From Apostichopus japonicus (lineage: Eukaryota > Echinodermata > Holothuroidea > Aspidochirotida > Stichopodidae): DNA of 64,000 nt. Shown here piece after piece: positions 62,185-64,000 of the stretch (position 1 is its first letter; every line of letters begins with the position of its first letter). Under the pieces are notes generated by a model. It saw nothing but the letters and a program-made list of their open reading frames with translations, made no database searches and had not been told where the DNA came from. The position numbers were made by a program, and so were the translations under genes. Location of the stretch: assembly GCF_037975245.1 (NCBI RefSeq), contig NC_092576.1, positions 25,557,611 to 25,621,610 on the forward strand, written 5' to 3'.

Positions 62185-63169
62185 TTTGAATAAAATGTCT
62201 AAAAGTCTCCCCACCCTCAACTAATAATGAATAAATAAGTGCAAAATTTAAACAATGTAATTGATACAATTGTGAAATATTAATATAATCCAAGTTTGCT
62301 AAATAATTATGATATGTGAAAATTACTTAATAAAGTAAACGTAAAGAAAAATCCCCGAACATAACAACCAACTACAAAATATTCAGTATCAGAGTGATTA
62401 ATTTAACTTAATAACCTTACACCAAAACTGCCTAAAACTGTTAATTACCTACTTGAATATTCATTAGGTCCTCACATGACCCTCCCTTACTCCCAAGGCT
62501 CCAATACAACAAGTAATATCACATAGTCTACACAACAAGGAAACTACAGAGCCTTCTGTTCTTAAACAACATCAACATAATATGTTTTCATTACCTAGTA
62601 ACCTGATATAAAACGAAATAAAAAGCAACACAAAATAAAAAAATAATATCAAAGAAATACATTTAAAATATGACTGTATTTTACTCTGGTTCCCACATAC
62701 CCTAAAAAACACTTTTACAGCAAACCCGTCCCCACCCCCCTTTTGTATTTAACTCTGTATAGGCCTAGTAGATTAGCTCATCACTGATCCCCTCAAAACG
62801 GAAAGAAATATTGCAACCCATAATACAAACTTAAACACCCCTGTTTCACCCCATAATGATATTAGCTGATGTACAACAATGTACTCATGTAACACCCTTC
62901 ACTAATACCCCCATCCGCTAAACTTCTAAGAAAATGACCCCATTACCTTAATCATAACGAAACATGTCTTTATTTATAGTTCATTATTCTATTAGTCAGA
63001 AGTCACTGTCAATCCTGCATGTACAATTCAATGACAGTTTTGTTCTTATCCTACACTAGAATTAGCTACAACTGAACCGTAAATCAACCCATACCACTAA
63101 CATCACATTTAATGCCCCCCCCCCCGCCATGTCATGTTGCTTTTTGTAATCAGCGTGTCAAACTACATC
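62185..63169. other. AT-rich DNA after the duplication, no gene
   Basis: No copy of the 68-residue module exon, which would be expected next if the duplication continued, was found here. A C-run occurs at 63116-63125. Confidence 0.5.
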
Positions 63170-64000
63170 TGACGGTGAGGTCAAAAGGTCAAAGATTGAA
63201 AAATATGCTCATTGTAGGAGATACGGGGCCAAAAAAGGGTCAATATTGTGAGATATGATAAAGCTCTAAGTGCTCTATAGAGGAAACCAACTCCTGCTTC
63301 AATCGGACAACCGGTTGTCAAGTTATGAGGGGCCAAAGGTTGGTTCTGATGCCTTATTAGCAATAACATTGTGTGTGTACATTGGAGCACATAACAATTT
63401 TAGGAGAGATTTCACATCATCGAGGGGAATATTTTGATAGAAATCATCAGGTCATCAAAGGTCATCCAAGGTCATTCAATGTTGCTTATGTGCTAAAAAC
63501 TGCCAACTTATGCTAATTTTTACAACAACTTCTAGTCACGAAGTCTGACAGGGCTGATACATTGGGACAAGTTGTGAGTTAAGTAGGGGCACATTTTCCA
63601 AAATAACCGTGATGTGATCCAAGGTCACCAAAGGTCAATTGTGGGTCAAAATGTGTTGTTTTTGGCAACATCTTGTGAAACTACCTCTGATAGGGTCCGA
63701 CCTTGCTGATATTTTGGTAAATGTTGTAAATGGGGTAAAGGATCGTTTCCAAACATAACGGTCATGTGATTCAAGGTCAACAAAGGTCAATTAGTGGTCA
63801 AAAACTGTTATTTTTGCAATAACTCAAGAACCAAATGTCCATCAAGGTTGGGAGTTACGCTATTGTAATCCAACAGTCGACCTGCATTTGGGTCACCTTT
63901 GACCTCAGGTTGACCTCCAGTGACCTCTATAGTCGATTCTTTGAAGTTTGTGGGCATATTCCAATATAAATTGTCCATAAGTTGACTCCTCTGCAACCTT
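63170..64000 (+). repeat. AGGTCA-rich repeat family, second stretch
   Basis: Aligns with parts of 54930-56460 in blocks. Contains GTCAAAAGGTCAAAG, GGTCATCAAAGGTCATCCAA and GTCACCAAAGGTCAATTGTG, and continues past the window edge. Confidence 0.8.

Overview
The window is animal nuclear DNA. It has split genes with GT/AG introns, long AT-rich introns, microsatellites, a tRNA-derived SINE, a DIRS retrotransposon, a Penelope-like fragment and many small DNA transposons. An invertebrate deuterostome, perhaps an echinoderm, would fit, but the species cannot be settled from sequence alone. No bacterial or viral gene organisation was seen.

The backbone is a plus-strand host gene that I do not recognise. 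Ten phase-compatible exons (676-795, 27945-28147, 29358-29434, 30398-30453, 31049-31168, 32632-32837, 52302-52380, 54454-54501, 56594-56619, 57510-57546) join into one open frame of 323 codons ending in a stop. It encodes a modular, internally repeated protein. Part of it (about 28740-32264) is duplicated downstream at 57660-62184 with three exons still open. The long introns hold most of the mobile DNA.

0.7-28 kb: the first visible intron holds several hAT-like non-autonomous elements with 8-bp target duplications, a palindrome-array MITE and a decayed Penelope-like reverse transcriptase. It also holds the main finding, a candidate 15.1-kb CACTA/EnSpm-like DNA transposon at 11306-26424. This element has CACA-starting terminal repeats and dense TTTACAC/GTGTAAA subterminal motifs at both ends. 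It carries a TATA box 33 bp from its left tip and two intact genes. One is a ten-exon SAMD3-like SAM-domain protein (586 codons). The other is an intronless 841-codon Tnp2-like transposase lying inside intron 2 of the first gene, starting 20 bp after the exon 2 donor. This resembles the tnpA/tnpD arrangement of maize En/Spm.

32.8-52.3 kb: this intron holds a 6.0-kb DIRS element (33420-39411) with inverted terminal repeats, a textbook internal complementary region, a GC-rich gag-like tandem repeat, RNase H and a broken tyrosine recombinase; I find no reverse transcriptase. It also holds possible exons of a small minus-strand gene (45.6-48.6 kb), a SINE, a minisatellite and a 1.5-kb hAT-like element.

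52-64 kb: the last host exons, two stretches of an AGGTCA-rich repeat family, and the downstream duplicate. The duplicate contains a foldback element (59625-60577) with a 9-bp target duplication and an empty-site counterpart in the upstream copy.
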